In this document: one piece after another, positions 17,431-26,018 of the stretch
Position numbering within the stretch: position 1 is the first letter of the stretch
How the letters are laid out: each line of letters starts with the position of its first letter
Made by a program: the position numbers and the translations under genes
The notes under the pieces: model-generated
Seen by the model: only the letters and a program-made list of their open reading frames with translations
The model's database searches: none
Told to the model about the DNA's origin: nothing
From: Variovorax sp. V213
GTDB lineage: Bacteria > Pseudomonadota > Gammaproteobacteria > Burkholderiales > Burkholderiaceae_C
Assembly (NCBI RefSeq): GCF_041154455.1
Contig: NZ_AP028664.1
Span: 1,861,001 to 1,925,000, forward strand
DNA length: 64,000 bases
Direction of reading: 5' to 3'

Positions 17431-19127
17431 CCCGCCCCCTGCGCAGCAACTTTCCGCGCGGCTCGTATCTCTGGTCGGTGCGCAATGCGCACTGGCGCGC
17501 GCTCGGCATTCCCGAGGAAGACTGCGAGAAGCCGAAGATCGCCATCGTCAACAGTTCCTCCGAACTCGCGGCCTGCTTCAGCCACCTCGACCGCGTAGCT
17601 GTGGAAGTGAAGGCCGCCATCCGCGCAGCCGGCGGCGTGCCTTTCGAGATCCGCACCGCCGCGCCCAGCGATTTCATCACTGGCGCGGGCGCGCGCGGCG
17701 CCTACATGCTGGGTGCGCGCGATCTCGTCACCAACGACATCGAGGTGGCCGTCGAGGGCGCGCAGCTCGACGGCATGGTCTGCCTCACCTCCTGCGACAA
17801 GACCGTGCCGGGCCAGCTCATGGCGGCCGCGCGGCTCAACATCCCGACGCTGCTGGTGCCCTGCGGCTACCAGCCCAGCGGCGAGTACCGCGGCCGGCAC
17901 ATGGACATCGAAGAGGTGTTCATCGGCGCGATGCATGCGGTCACCGGCCACCTGCCGGTGGAAGAACTGGTGGGCATGAGCCGCGAGGCGATCCGTGGAC
18001 CCGGCGTGTGCTCGGGCCTGGGCACGGCCAACTCGATGCACATCGTCTGCGAGGCGCTCGGCATGGCCCTGCCGGGCAGTGCGCCAGTGGCGGCGCTGAG
18101 CCCGAAGATGATGGCCGACGTGCGCGCCGCGGGCACGCGCATCGTGCAGATGGTGTGGGACGACCTGAAGCCGCGCGACATCCTCACGCCCGGTGCCTTT
18201 GCCAACGCGGTGCGCGCGGTGCTGGCCATCGGCGGTTCGCTCAACACGGCCAAGCACCTGCAGGCCGTGTCGACCGAAGGGGAGTGCGGCGTCGACGTGT
18301 ACGGCCTGTTCGAAAGCCTCGGACCCACGACGCCGGTGCTGGCCGGCGTACGGCCGATCGGCGAGCACAGCATCGAGGCCTTCGAGGCGGCGGGCGGTTG
18401 CCGCGCGCTGATGAAGCAGCTCGCGCCGCTGCTCGACACCGGTGCACTCACCGTCACGGGCGCCGCCGTGGCGGACAACCTGCGCGATGCCGAGGTGACG
18501 GAGCCCGAGGTGATCCGCCCCATCGACCGCCCGGTCGCGCCGCATCCCGCCATCGTGCTGCTGCGCGGCAACCTCGCGCCCGAGTCGGGCCTGATCAAGA
18601 CCGGCATCGCCCCGCGCAAGGTTCGCAGCTTCGCTGGGCCGGCGGTGTGCTTCTGGACCTCGGACGCGGCCATCGCGGCGTTGAAGAAGGGCGAGATCGT
18701 GCCGGGCCAGGTGGTCGTGATGCGCGGCGCCGGTGCCTGCGGCGGCCCGGCCATGGGCGGCGGGGCCTCGCGCGTGGTGTTTGCCATCGACGGCGCGGGC
18801 CTGGGCGACCAGGTCGCGATCCTGACCGACGGGCATCTCTCGGGCCTGGTCTGCAAGGGCCTGGTGGTGGCCGAGGTGTCGCCCGAAGCCGCGCTCGGCG
18901 GGCCGCTCGGGCTGGTGCGCGACGGCGACGTGATCACCATCGACCTCGACCAACGCCGCCTCGACGTTGCGCTGACCGATGCCGAACTCCAGGCGCGCCG
19001 CGCCGACTGGCAGGCGCCGCCGCCTGCCTTCGACACCGGCTGGCTGCAGCAGTACCGGCGCAACGTGAGCCCGCTGTCGAAGGGCGCCGTGCTCGTGCGC
19101 ACCGAACGACCCGAGTCTTCGAGCTAA
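17427..19127 (+). CDS. IlvD/Edd-family dehydratase
   Basis: 566 residues, close to the length of dihydroxy-acid and sugar-acid dehydratases. It shows the N-terminal NSSSELAACFSHLDR segment, the cluster-binding SCDKTVPGQLMAAARL and GECGVDV regions, and the C-terminal GDVITIDLDQRRLDV. Such enzymes remove water from 2,3-dihydroxy or sugar acids using an iron-sulfur cluster and Mg2+. The presence of two different dehydratase families (AcnX and IlvD/Edd) in one coupled operon is notable. The position supports catabolism of a polyhydroxy acid rather than branched-chain amino-acid synthesis. Confidence 0.87.
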   Translation: MTRPLRSNFPRGSYLWSVRNAHWRALGIPEEDCEKPKIAIVNSSSELAACFSHLDRVAVEVKAAIRAAGGVPFEIRTAAPSDFITGAGARGAYMLGARDLVTNDIEVAVEGAQLDGMVCLTSCDKTVPGQLMAAARLNIPTLLVPCGYQPSGEYRGRHMDIEEVFIGAMHAVTGHLPVEELVGMSREAIRGPGVCSGLGTANSMHIVCEALGMALPGSAPVAALSPKMMADVRAAGTRIVQMVWDDLKPRDILTPGAFANAVRAVLAIGGSLNTAKHLQAVSTEGECGVDVYGLFESLGPTTPVLAGVRPIGEHSIEAFEAAGGCRALMKQLAPLLDTGALTVTGAAVADNLRDAEVTEPEVIRPIDRPVAPHPAIVLLRGNLAPESGLIKTGIAPRKVRSFAGPAVCFWTSDAAIAALKKGEIVPGQVVVMRGAGACGGPAMGGGASRVVFAIDGAGLGDQVAILTDGHLSGLVCKGLVVAEVSPEAALGGPLGLVRDGDVITIDLDQRRLDVALTDAELQARRADWQAPPPAFDTGWLQQYRRNVSPLSKGAVLVRTERPESSS

Positions 19128-19243
19128 GACCTTTTCACCCGGCCTTCGCCAACCGGTGCGGACCCCCGTCGGCACCCGGTGGCGCAGCCCTGCGCGCGTT
19201 CACGAGTTTTTCAACCAAGAGAAGAAGCAGGAGACAAGAAACC

Positions 19244-20377
19244 ATGAAGAGATTTTTGATGGGGCCGGCGCTGGCGCTGGGGCTTGCCAGCAGCGGCGCC
19301 ACGCACGCGCAGTCCAGCGTCACCGTGTTCGGGGTGATGGACCTGGGCATCCAGTACACCAATGGCGAGGGCGGCGGCTCGGTCAAGGCGCTGTCGAACG
19401 GCGGACTTTCCACGAGCCGGCTCGGATTCCGCGGCACCGAAGACCTGGGCGGCGGCCTGCGCGCGGGCTTCTGGATGGAAGGCAGCCTGAACCCCGACAC
19501 CGGCACCGGCCGACCGAGCAACAGCAACAACCAGGCGAGCGGCGCGGGCACGGCGGGGCCGATCACCTTCGATCGCATGTCCTTCGTGAGCCTGTCGCAC
19601 GAGAAGTTCGGCGAGTTGCGCCTGGGCCGCGACTTCATTCCCACGCACTACAACAGCATCTACTTCGATCCCTTCAACGCCAACGGCGTGGCGCGCGCAG
19701 GCAACCTCACGTTCGCGGGCGCGGGCACCGGGCCGCTGCCCACCGGCATCACAGGCAGCAACACGGCGAGCTACTGGCTGCCGGCGGGGCTCGGCGGCTT
19801 CTACGGCATGGCGATGATCGGCACCGGGGAGAACGAGTCCACCGCGCCGAACCGCGACGACGGCAACTTTGCCGGCGCGCGCTTCGGCTTTGCCTCGGGT
19901 GCATTGGACATCGCGGCGGCCGTCACGCGCACGCACTTCAATGCCGCCGCCGCCATCGGCAACTACACGCATGCCAACATCGGCGGCACATGGGACGCGG
20001 GCTTTGCGAAGTTCTTTGCGCTCTACAACAAGGTGGCGGTGAAGCTTGCTGCCGGCACGGTGCGCAAGAACACCGCCGAGATCGGCGCACATATTCCGGC
20101 CTTCGAGGTCGGCCGCATCCGCGTGAGCTACGCCTACCTGGACGACCACAGCGACGAGAGCCTGCGCAACGCCAACGGCATGCCGCGCAACCGCGACGAC
20201 GCGCGCCAGTTCGGCATCGGCTACGTGCACAACCTCTCGAAGCGCACCGCGCTCTACGGCACCTATGCGCGGATCATGAACGGCGGCCAGGCGCGCTATG
20301 TGGTGAGCGGCGGCGTGGCGCCGGCGGGCGGGCGCCGCTCATCGGGCTGGGAGCTTGGTGTGCGGCATCTCTTTTGA
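19244..20377 (+). CDS. Gram-negative porin (trimeric, Burkholderiales type)
   Basis: 377 residues with a cleavable signal peptide (MKRFLMGPALALGLASSGAT, cleavage probably after HAQ) and a mature start SSVTVFGVMDLGIQY, the standard opening strand of the porin_4 family. Repeated amphipathic strands, a GELRLGRDFIPTHYN segment and a C-terminal phenylalanine (GVRHLF) for outer-membrane assembly are present. An AGGAG site precedes the ATG. It belongs to the catabolic operon and probably lets the substrate acid across the outer membrane; the third Bug receptor follows 14 bp later. Confidence 0.92.
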   Translation: MKRFLMGPALALGLASSGATHAQSSVTVFGVMDLGIQYTNGEGGGSVKALSNGGLSTSRLGFRGTEDLGGGLRAGFWMEGSLNPDTGTGRPSNSNNQASGAGTAGPITFDRMSFVSLSHEKFGELRLGRDFIPTHYNSIYFDPFNANGVARAGNLTFAGAGTGPLPTGITGSNTASYWLPAGLGGFYGMAMIGTGENESTAPNRDDGNFAGARFGFASGALDIAAAVTRTHFNAAAAIGNYTHANIGGTWDAGFAKFFALYNKVAVKLAAGTVRKNTAEIGAHIPAFEVGRIRVSYAYLDDHSDESLRNANGMPRNRDDARQFGIGYVHNLSKRTALYGTYARIMNGGQARYVVSGGVAPAGGRRSSGWELGVRHLF

Positions 20378-20391
20378 ACAAGGAGCAAAAA

Positions 20392-21366
20392 ATGCGACGC
20401 AGAAACCTCACCCTGGCGGCCCTCGCGACCGTTGGCACGCTGGCCATGCTGCCGGGCGCGGCAGCATGGAGCGCCGAAACCTATCCGGACAAGCCGCTGC
20501 GCCTGATCGTGGGCTTTGCCCCCGGCGGCGGTGCCGATATGCTCACGCGCATCATCGCGGAAGGGCTCTCCAAGCAGCTCGGCCAGCAGGTGATCGTGGA
20601 GAACCGCCCCGGCGCCGACGGCGTACTGGCGGCGCAGGCCACTTCATCCGCCAGGCCGGACGGCTACACGCTGCTGATGGGCACCAACACCGCGATGGTT
20701 GCTGCGCCCACGCTACGGCCGACGCCGCCCTACGACCCGTTCAAGGCCTTCACGCCGATCAGCTCGGCCGGCCAGTTCTCTATGTTCCTGGTGGTGCCGG
20801 CCAGCCTGCCGGCAAAGAGCGTGAACGAGCTGCTGGCCATGGTGGCGGCCAAGCCCGGCGCCTACAACTCGGCATCGAGCAACAGCGCTTCGGAGCTGGC
20901 CATGCTGCAGCTGCTGGGCGAGCGCAAGGTGGTCAACGCGCGCTACAAGGGCGACATGCAGGCCATGACCGACCTGCTGGGCGGGCAGATCCACATGATG
21001 TTCACCACCGGCACGCTGGCGCCGGGCTTCGTGAAGGAAGGGCGCATCCGCGCGCTGGTCACGCTGCTGCCGCAGCGCAGCGTCTTGCTGCCCGACGTGC
21101 CCACGGGCGGCGAGCTCGGGCTGGGCAAGCTCACCATCACGCCCTGGGCCGGCTTCTTCGGGCCGCCGGGGCTGCCGCAGGCCATCACCGACAAGCTTTC
21201 GATGGAGCTGCAGAACACGCTCAAGCGGCCCGAGGTGCATGCGCAGCTGGTGCAGCAGGGCTTCGAGGGCTACGGCATGAGTGCCGCGAAGTTCGCCGAA
21301 TTCTTCCGCGCGCAGTACGAGGCCTTCGGCGCTACGGTGCGGCAGCACAACGTGAAGTTCGAATAG
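20392..21366 (+). CDS. Bug-family periplasmic solute receptor 3 (TTT-type)
   Basis: 324 residues. A signal peptide at about 1-28 (LAALATVGTLAMLPGAAAWS) is followed by ETYPDKPLRLIVGFAPGGGA, the Bug ligand loop, and the RPDGYTLLMGTNTAM segment. It is less similar to receptors 1 and 2 than they are to each other. An AAGGAGC site precedes the start at 20392. As the last gene of the rightward operon, after the porin, it probably binds the same pathway's acid in the periplasm. Confidence 0.92.
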   Translation: MRRRNLTLAALATVGTLAMLPGAAAWSAETYPDKPLRLIVGFAPGGGADMLTRIIAEGLSKQLGQQVIVENRPGADGVLAAQATSSARPDGYTLLMGTNTAMVAAPTLRPTPPYDPFKAFTPISSAGQFSMFLVVPASLPAKSVNELLAMVAAKPGAYNSASSNSASELAMLQLLGERKVVNARYKGDMQAMTDLLGGQIHMMFTTGTLAPGFVKEGRIRALVTLLPQRSVLLPDVPTGGELGLGKLTITPWAGFFGPPGLPQAITDKLSMELQNTLKRPEVHAQLVQQGFEGYGMSAAKFAEFFRAQYEAFGATVRQHNVKFE

Positions 21367-21379
21367 CCTCGGTGGCGGC

Positions 21380-22339
21380 TCAGAGCCCGATCGAGCGCGC
21401 GTTGCTGCGCCAGAACGCTGCATCCGGAAACGCGCCCGCGCCGGCCGCGGCGTTGTCGGCCATGTGCTCGGCGCGGCTGGTGCCGGGAATGGTGCAGGTC
21501 ACGGCCGGGTGGCTCAGCACGAACTTCAGCAGCACCTGCGCCCAGCTCGTGCAGCCGATCTCGCCGGCCCATGCGGGCAGCGGCTGGTTGCGCAGCCGGC
21601 GCAAGAGGCCACCCCCGCCGAAGGGCATGTTGACGATCACCGCCACGCCGCGTTCGGCCGCGAGCGGCAGCAGGCGCTGCTCGGCTTCGCGCGCGTCGAT
21701 CGAATAGTTGATCTGGAGAAAGTCGAGCTTTTCGGCGCGCAGCACCGCCTCGACCTCGCCGTAGGCAGAGGCCGTGTAGTGCGTGATACCGATGTAGCGC
21801 ACCCGGCCGTTGTCCTTCCAGCCGCGCAGCGTGGCGAGATGGGTTTTCCAGTCCATCAGGTTGTGTACCTGCATCAGGTCCATGCGCGTGGTGCGCAGCC
21901 GCGAGAAGGACTGCTCCATCTGCGCCACGCCGGCTTCGCGGCCCGAGGTCCAGACCTTGGTGGCGAGAAAAGCCTTGCTCTCGGGCTGCGTCGATGCGGC
22001 CAGCAGTTCGCCGGTGGTTTCCTCGGAGCGGCCGTACATCGGCGAGCTGTCGATCACCTTGCCACCGGCGGCAAAGAGAGCGTCGAGCACGCCGGGCAGG
22101 CGTTGGTATTCGTCGGTGCCGGGGCGCTGGTCGAAGCCGATCCAGGTGCCGCAGCCGACGACGGGCAGCGCCTCCTGGGTGGAGGGGATGGGGCGGGTGT
22201 TCATCTTCATCACGGGCCTGACTTGTTGCTGTGCGAACGTGGGGAACGCGGCACCGGCGCAGAGTGCGGCGCCGAGCCTGAGCAGTTGGGCGCGCGTGAA
22301 GGCGGGGCGCCGTAGTTCGTTCGTGGATGGAGTCGTCAC
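21380..22339 (-). CDS. Exported aldo/keto reductase
   Basis: 319 residues. The first about 36 form an export signal (LRRPAFTRAQLLRLGAALCA, then AFPTFAQQQ). It has a pair of arginines but not a full Tat consensus. The AKR barrel follows: GTWIGFD, the catalytic tetrad candidates D in VIDSSPMYG, Y in the same segment, K in FLATKVWTS and H in MQVHNLMD, then FLQINYSIDAREAE and the nucleotide-binding IPGTSRAEHMADN. AKRs reduce carbonyls with NADPH, so export to the periplasm would be unusual unless folded with cofactor. It converges on the Bug receptor gene at 21366. Confidence 0.85.
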   Translation of the reverse strand: MTTPSTNELRRPAFTRAQLLRLGAALCAGAAFPTFAQQQVRPVMKMNTRPIPSTQEALPVVGCGTWIGFDQRPGTDEYQRLPGVLDALFAAGGKVIDSSPMYGRSEETTGELLAASTQPESKAFLATKVWTSGREAGVAQMEQSFSRLRTTRMDLMQVHNLMDWKTHLATLRGWKDNGRVRYIGITHYTASAYGEVEAVLRAEKLDFLQINYSIDAREAEQRLLPLAAERGVAVIVNMPFGGGGLLRRLRNQPLPAWAGEIGCTSWAQVLLKFVLSHPAVTCTIPGTSRAEHMADNAAAGAGAFPDAAFWRSNARSIGL

Positions 22340-22643
22340 TAACGAAATTCTGCGCTAGGGAGGGCTTTGAACGGAAGCTCTCGGGTTCGTCCACGATCCA
22401 TGTGGGGCGACGCGCATTGTTCGGGGACGGCATTCAGGGCGCGATCTCGCCGACGGGGTACCTTGCTCCGCGATGTCCCCCGGCCTGCGGCCTCCTCCTT
22501 TATTTCGCTGCGCAAGGCACCCCATCGACGTGATCGTTGGTCAGAGCGGCCGTTGATCGGCGGTACACCCGGAGCGTGCCCCGAATGAATTCGACTACGC
22601 CATGCAGCTCACGACATGGCCCCGAATAGAAGCAGACAGGCTC
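22340..22643. other. Intergenic region between two minus-strand genes
   Basis: About 300 bp without a credible gene. It holds the 69-bp palindrome at 22455-22523 and the presumed promoter of the aldo/keto reductase near 22340-22400. Short reading frames here lack ribosome-binding sites and family features. Confidence 0.6.
22455..22523. repeat. 69-bp imperfect palindrome (REP-like)
   Basis: GGGGTACCTTGCTCCGCG at the left end pairs with the inverse of CGCTGCGCAAGGCACCCC at the right end. The centre is GGCC-TGC-GGCC. A purine-rich strand (AAATAAAGGAGGAGGCCGC on the minus strand) lies between. The form is that of a dispersed palindromic repeat; copies elsewhere in the genome would confirm it. 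It may also terminate transcription from the binding-protein gene ending at 22644. Confidence 0.55.
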
Positions 22644-23771
22644 TCAGCGCAGGTAGCGCCCGTCCGCCTTGAGCATCGACAGCTCGGAGAAGGTCAGCCC
22701 GCGGTGCTCGCCGGGCCGGTACGACACGGCAATGCCGCCGATGTCCAGCGTCTTGAACGACTCGAGGCCCTTGTGCAGCGAATCCGGTGTGGGGTTCGGC
22801 CCCGCACGCTTGAGCCCCTCGACCATGACCTTGGCCGCCACATAGCCTTCGAGGCTGGCATAGCTGTACTCGGTCACGCCGATCTTCTTCATGGCCGCCT
22901 GGTACTCGGCAATCACCGGCATCGCGCTGTTCCACGGGTAGGGAACGACCTGCGAGATGACCACGCCGGCCGCGTCCTTCTTGATGTCCTGGAACAGCTT
23001 CTGTCCGTTCAGGAGCGAGAACGAGTAGAAGGCCGTCTCGCCGCCCGCGGCACGGTAGGCCGAGATGAACTTGGCCGCCACCTCGTTGGTGGCCGACAGC
23101 ACCACCGCCTTGGGCTTGAGCTTGGCCAGTTCCGCGGCGCGTTCGGCGGCGTCGGAGCCATCGTTCTTGATCGCCACGCTGCCTACCAGCTTCTCGCCGC
23201 GTTCGGCAACGAACTTCTGCGTGCTTTCCAGCGCCGAGCGCGCGCCGGGGTTGTCGTTGTGTGCAAAGCCGATACGCGAGAGGCCGATGGTGAACAGGTG
23301 GTTCACGATGCGGTTGTACTCCTCGTCGTAGCTGATACGCACCGGAAAGCCGTAGTCGGTGGCCTTCACCACCGGGGCCGCGCCCGTGTACGGGCCGACG
23401 ACGGGAATCTTGAGCTCGTTGGCCGCCTTCAGCGCGCCGACCGACGACGACGTGCCGATGGGCATCAGGATGCCGACGGCGCCGTCTTTCACGAAGGTCT
23501 TGACGTTCTCGGCGCCCTTGGCGGGGTCGAAGGCATCGTCGAGCTGGCGCAGTTCGACCGGCCGGCCGTTGATGCCGCCGGCGGCATTCAGTGTGGTGAA
23601 GAAAGCACGGATGCCGACCAGGGGTTCGGTCGACAGGGACGCCAACGGCCCGGTCTGCACGTAGGTCTGGCCGATGAGGAGCGGCTTGGTCTGTGCCTGC
23701 GCGGCAGGCGAGAGTCCCAGGACGAAGGCAGCCAGGGCCGAAGCGAGCAAGTGAATCTTTGTGTATTTCAT
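22644..23771 (-). CDS. ABC transporter substrate-binding protein, branched-chain amino acid (LivJ) type
   Basis: 375 residues from the ATG at 23771, with a GTG two codons upstream as an alternative. The signal peptide is MKYTKIHLLASALAAFVLGL with cleavage near AQAQ. The mature part has the two-lobed type I binding fold: LIGQTYVQTGPLAS, GGINGRPVELRQLDDAF, PIGTSSSVGALKAANE and a central DNPGARSALESTQKF. It delivers an amino acid or related carboxylate to an ABC permease, but no permease genes are adjacent, so it is an orphan receptor. Substrate unknown. Confidence 0.9.
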   Translation of the reverse strand: MKYTKIHLLASALAAFVLGLSPAAQAQTKPLLIGQTYVQTGPLASLSTEPLVGIRAFFTTLNAAGGINGRPVELRQLDDAFDPAKGAENVKTFVKDGAVGILMPIGTSSSVGALKAANELKIPVVGPYTGAAPVVKATDYGFPVRISYDEEYNRIVNHLFTIGLSRIGFAHNDNPGARSALESTQKFVAERGEKLVGSVAIKNDGSDAAERAAELAKLKPKAVVLSATNEVAAKFISAYRAAGGETAFYSFSLLNGQKLFQDIKKDAAGVVISQVVPYPWNSAMPVIAEYQAAMKKIGVTEYSYASLEGYVAAKVMVEGLKRAGPNPTPDSLHKGLESFKTLDIGGIAVSYRPGEHRGLTFSELSMLKADGRYLR

Positions 23772-23861
23772 GGTCACAAAATGTTAATTGCCCATATTAA
23801 AGGGCTAGCCCTTTTGGGTAAATCGTTCTTTACCCTTCTTCCCTGTTGCGGCCCATGAAAA

Positions 23862-23881
23862 TACTGTATAAAAATACAGTT
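23862..23881 (+). promoter_or_regulatory. LexA (SOS) box upstream of imuA
   Basis: TACTGTATAAAAATACAGTT matches the CTGT-N8-ACAG SOS consensus with an AT-rich core. It ends 12 bp before the imuA ATG at 23894, so LexA binding would block transcription of the whole imuA-imuB-dnaE2 unit. Confidence 0.9.
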
Positions 23882-23893
23882 CACAGTTGCATC

Positions 23894-24700
23894 ATGGGCC
23901 TTCCTTTCCTCGACTCCTTTTCCGCTGCCGCCGGCCGTGGCGTCTGGCACGCCGACGAACTCGGCCTGGCCGACGCACAGGTCGCCGCCACCGGCCACGC
24001 CGCGCTCGACGCGGAGTTGCCGGGCGGCGGCTGGCCGGTCGGCGCCATGACGGAACTGCTGCAAAGCACGCCCGAGGCGCATGTCTGGCGGCTGCTGCTG
24101 CCCGCCCTGGCGCAGGCGGTCCAGGCGCGCGGCGGGCCGGTGGTGCTGATCGGCGCGCCCTATGAGCCCTGCGGGCCGTCGCTGGCGGCCCAGGGCCTGC
24201 CGGTGGAAGCGCTGATGTGGGTCCGCAGCGAGGCCCAGGCCGCGCGGCTGTGGGCTTGCGAGCAGGCGCTGCGCTGCGCGGACGTGGCAGCCGTGCTGGC
24301 CTGGCTGCCGCAGGTCCGGGTCGGCGAACTGCGGCGGCTCCAGCTGGCGGCCGCCCAGCACGAGGTGCTGCTCTTCGTGTGCCGCCCCGAATCGGCCGCG
24401 CACGGCGCTTCGCCCGCGCGGCTGCGGCTTCAGGTGGAAAGCTGCGAGGCCGACAGCTCGCAGATCGAACTGCGCATCCTCAAGCGCCGCGGCCCGCCGC
24501 TGGCCGCCCCGGTGATGCTGCCCGCGCGCAACGAGCGCATGGCCGCACTGCTGGCCGCCGCCCGGCTGCGCCGCAAGCTGCGCCTGCAGCAACAAGGCAC
24601 GGCGCCCGTCGGCGAAGCGGCAACGTCCGCAACCGTGGTGCGCATCGACGCATGGAAGGGAGTCCCCAATGCACTGGATCGCATTGCGGTGGTCGCTTGA
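23894..24700 (+). CDS. imuA: Translesion synthesis accessory protein ImuA
   Basis: 268 residues. ImuA is the RecA/SulA-like partner of the SOS mutasome (ImuA-ImuB-DnaE2), needed for damage-induced mutagenesis. The N-terminal HAALDAELPGGGWPVGAMTE is the conserved family segment, followed by a RecA-like core without a canonical Walker A motif, as is usual. The start at 23894 (MGLPFLDSF) is chosen because longer in-frame forms would translate through the LexA box. The 3' end overlaps imuB by 32 bp. Confidence 0.92.
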   Translation: MGLPFLDSFSAAAGRGVWHADELGLADAQVAATGHAALDAELPGGGWPVGAMTELLQSTPEAHVWRLLLPALAQAVQARGGPVVLIGAPYEPCGPSLAAQGLPVEALMWVRSEAQAARLWACEQALRCADVAAVLAWLPQVRVGELRRLQLAAAQHEVLLFVCRPESAAHGASPARLRLQVESCEADSSQIELRILKRRGPPLAAPVMLPARNERMAALLAAARLRRKLRLQQQGTAPVGEAATSATVVRIDAWKGVPNALDRIAVVA

Positions 24701-26018
24701 ATCCAACGCGCCTGAAGCGCCGACCCTGCCCACGCCCGAGGCGCTGGGCTGGTGGGCGCTGCACTACACGCCGCACGTCGCCTGGCAGGACGAAGCGCTG
24801 ATGCTCGAAGTCTCGACCTGCGAGCGCCTGTGGGGCGGGCGGCTTCAACTGATGCGCCAGCTGGTCGCTTCCAACCCTGCGCCCGACGTGCGCATGCTGG
24901 GCGCGCAGGGCGCCACGAGCCTGGTCGCGCTGGCCCGGCTGCGCCTGTTCGAGCGCAATGAGAACCGGCCCAAGGACATTCCCGCCGGCCTGCCGCTGGA
25001 CACCTTGAGTGCCGCGCGCGAGCACCTCGACCTGCTCGCGCGGCTCGGCTGCCGCACCTGGGGCGAGGTGGCGGCCTTGCCGCGTGGCGGCCTCACGCGG
25101 CGCTTCGGCGCGGTGCTGCGCGAAGCGCTCGACACCGCCTGGGGCCTGCGCCCCGAAAGCCACCACTGGCTCACGCTCCCCGACGTGTTCGAGCAGAAGC
25201 TGGAACTGCCCGCGCTGGCCGAGACTGCGCCCGAGCTGATGTGGTCGGCCAACCGCCTGCTCACGGCGCTGCAGATCTGGTTGCGCGCCCGCCAGCGTGG
25301 CGCCCGTGCGCTCGAACTGCAATGGACGCTCGACCTCAAGCGCTTCAACGGCGTGAACCTGCCGCCGCACCAGCAGGTCACCGTGCGCACGGCCGAGCCT
25401 ACGCAGGACATGGCGCACCTGCGCCGGCTGCTGTCCGAAAAGCTCGCCCTCACCACGCTTGCGGCGCCTGCGAGCTGGCTCCGGCTGCGCACGCTCGAAA
25501 CCGATCCGTGGGCTGGCGCCAGCACCAGCTTTCTGCCAGAGGACAACCGCAAGGGCGACAAGCTGCACGAGATGGTCGAGCGGCTCAGCGTGCGGCTCGG
25601 GCCGCAGCAGGTGGTGGTGCCGGCTCCCGAGGCCGACCACCGGCCCGAGCGCAAGCAGACCTGGCGGCCCGCGCTGCAGAAGGACAAGGCGCCGCCGGAC
25701 AAGACCCGCAAGGAAGCGAAGGCCCGGGCCTCGCAGCCCGATGCCATCTATCCGCCATGGCTGTTGCCCGAACCCCTGCTGCTCGAGATGGACGGCGAGC
25801 GCCCCTGCTATCGCGGCCCGCTCGGCAAGCTGGTCGGGCCGCAGCGCGTCGAGGCCGGTTGGTGGGGCGGCAAGGAAGACGGCGGCCAGCCCGCGATGCG
25901 CGACTACTACATCGCCGAAAGCCCCGAAGCCGGCCTGGTGTGGATCTTTCGCGAGCGGCCCTCCGCGCGTTTTTCCCCGGGCGAAGTGCGCTGGTACCTG
26001 CAGGGGCTCTATGCCTGA
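24669..26018 (+). CDS. imuB: Y-family polymerase-like protein ImuB
   Basis: 449 residues related to DinB/UmuC polymerases. Known ImuB proteins lack catalytic acidic residues and act as a hub linking the sliding clamp to DnaE2. Here the N-terminal region (MHWIALRW) does not contain the FxDxDxFYAxVE active-site segment, consistent with a non-catalytic role. The CERLWGG and LARLGCRTWGEVAALPRGGL segments (helix-hairpin-helix) and the little-finger region about residues 180-290 are recognisable. The C-terminal 130 residues are basic and proline-rich. It overlaps dnaE2 by 8 bp. Confidence 0.92.
   Translation: MHWIALRWSLESNAPEAPTLPTPEALGWWALHYTPHVAWQDEALMLEVSTCERLWGGRLQLMRQLVASNPAPDVRMLGAQGATSLVALARLRLFERNENRPKDIPAGLPLDTLSAAREHLDLLARLGCRTWGEVAALPRGGLTRRFGAVLREALDTAWGLRPESHHWLTLPDVFEQKLELPALAETAPELMWSANRLLTALQIWLRARQRGARALELQWTLDLKRFNGVNLPPHQQVTVRTAEPTQDMAHLRRLLSEKLALTTLAAPASWLRLRTLETDPWAGASTSFLPEDNRKGDKLHEMVERLSVRLGPQQVVVPAPEADHRPERKQTWRPALQKDKAPPDKTRKEAKARASQPDAIYPPWLLPEPLLLEMDGERPCYRGPLGKLVGPQRVEAGWWGGKEDGGQPAMRDYYIAESPEAGLVWIFRERPSARFSPGEVRWYLQGLYA

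Noticed and set aside
22367..22588. Short plus-strand frames at the palindrome
   Set aside because: They are created by the palindromic repeat and have no start signals.
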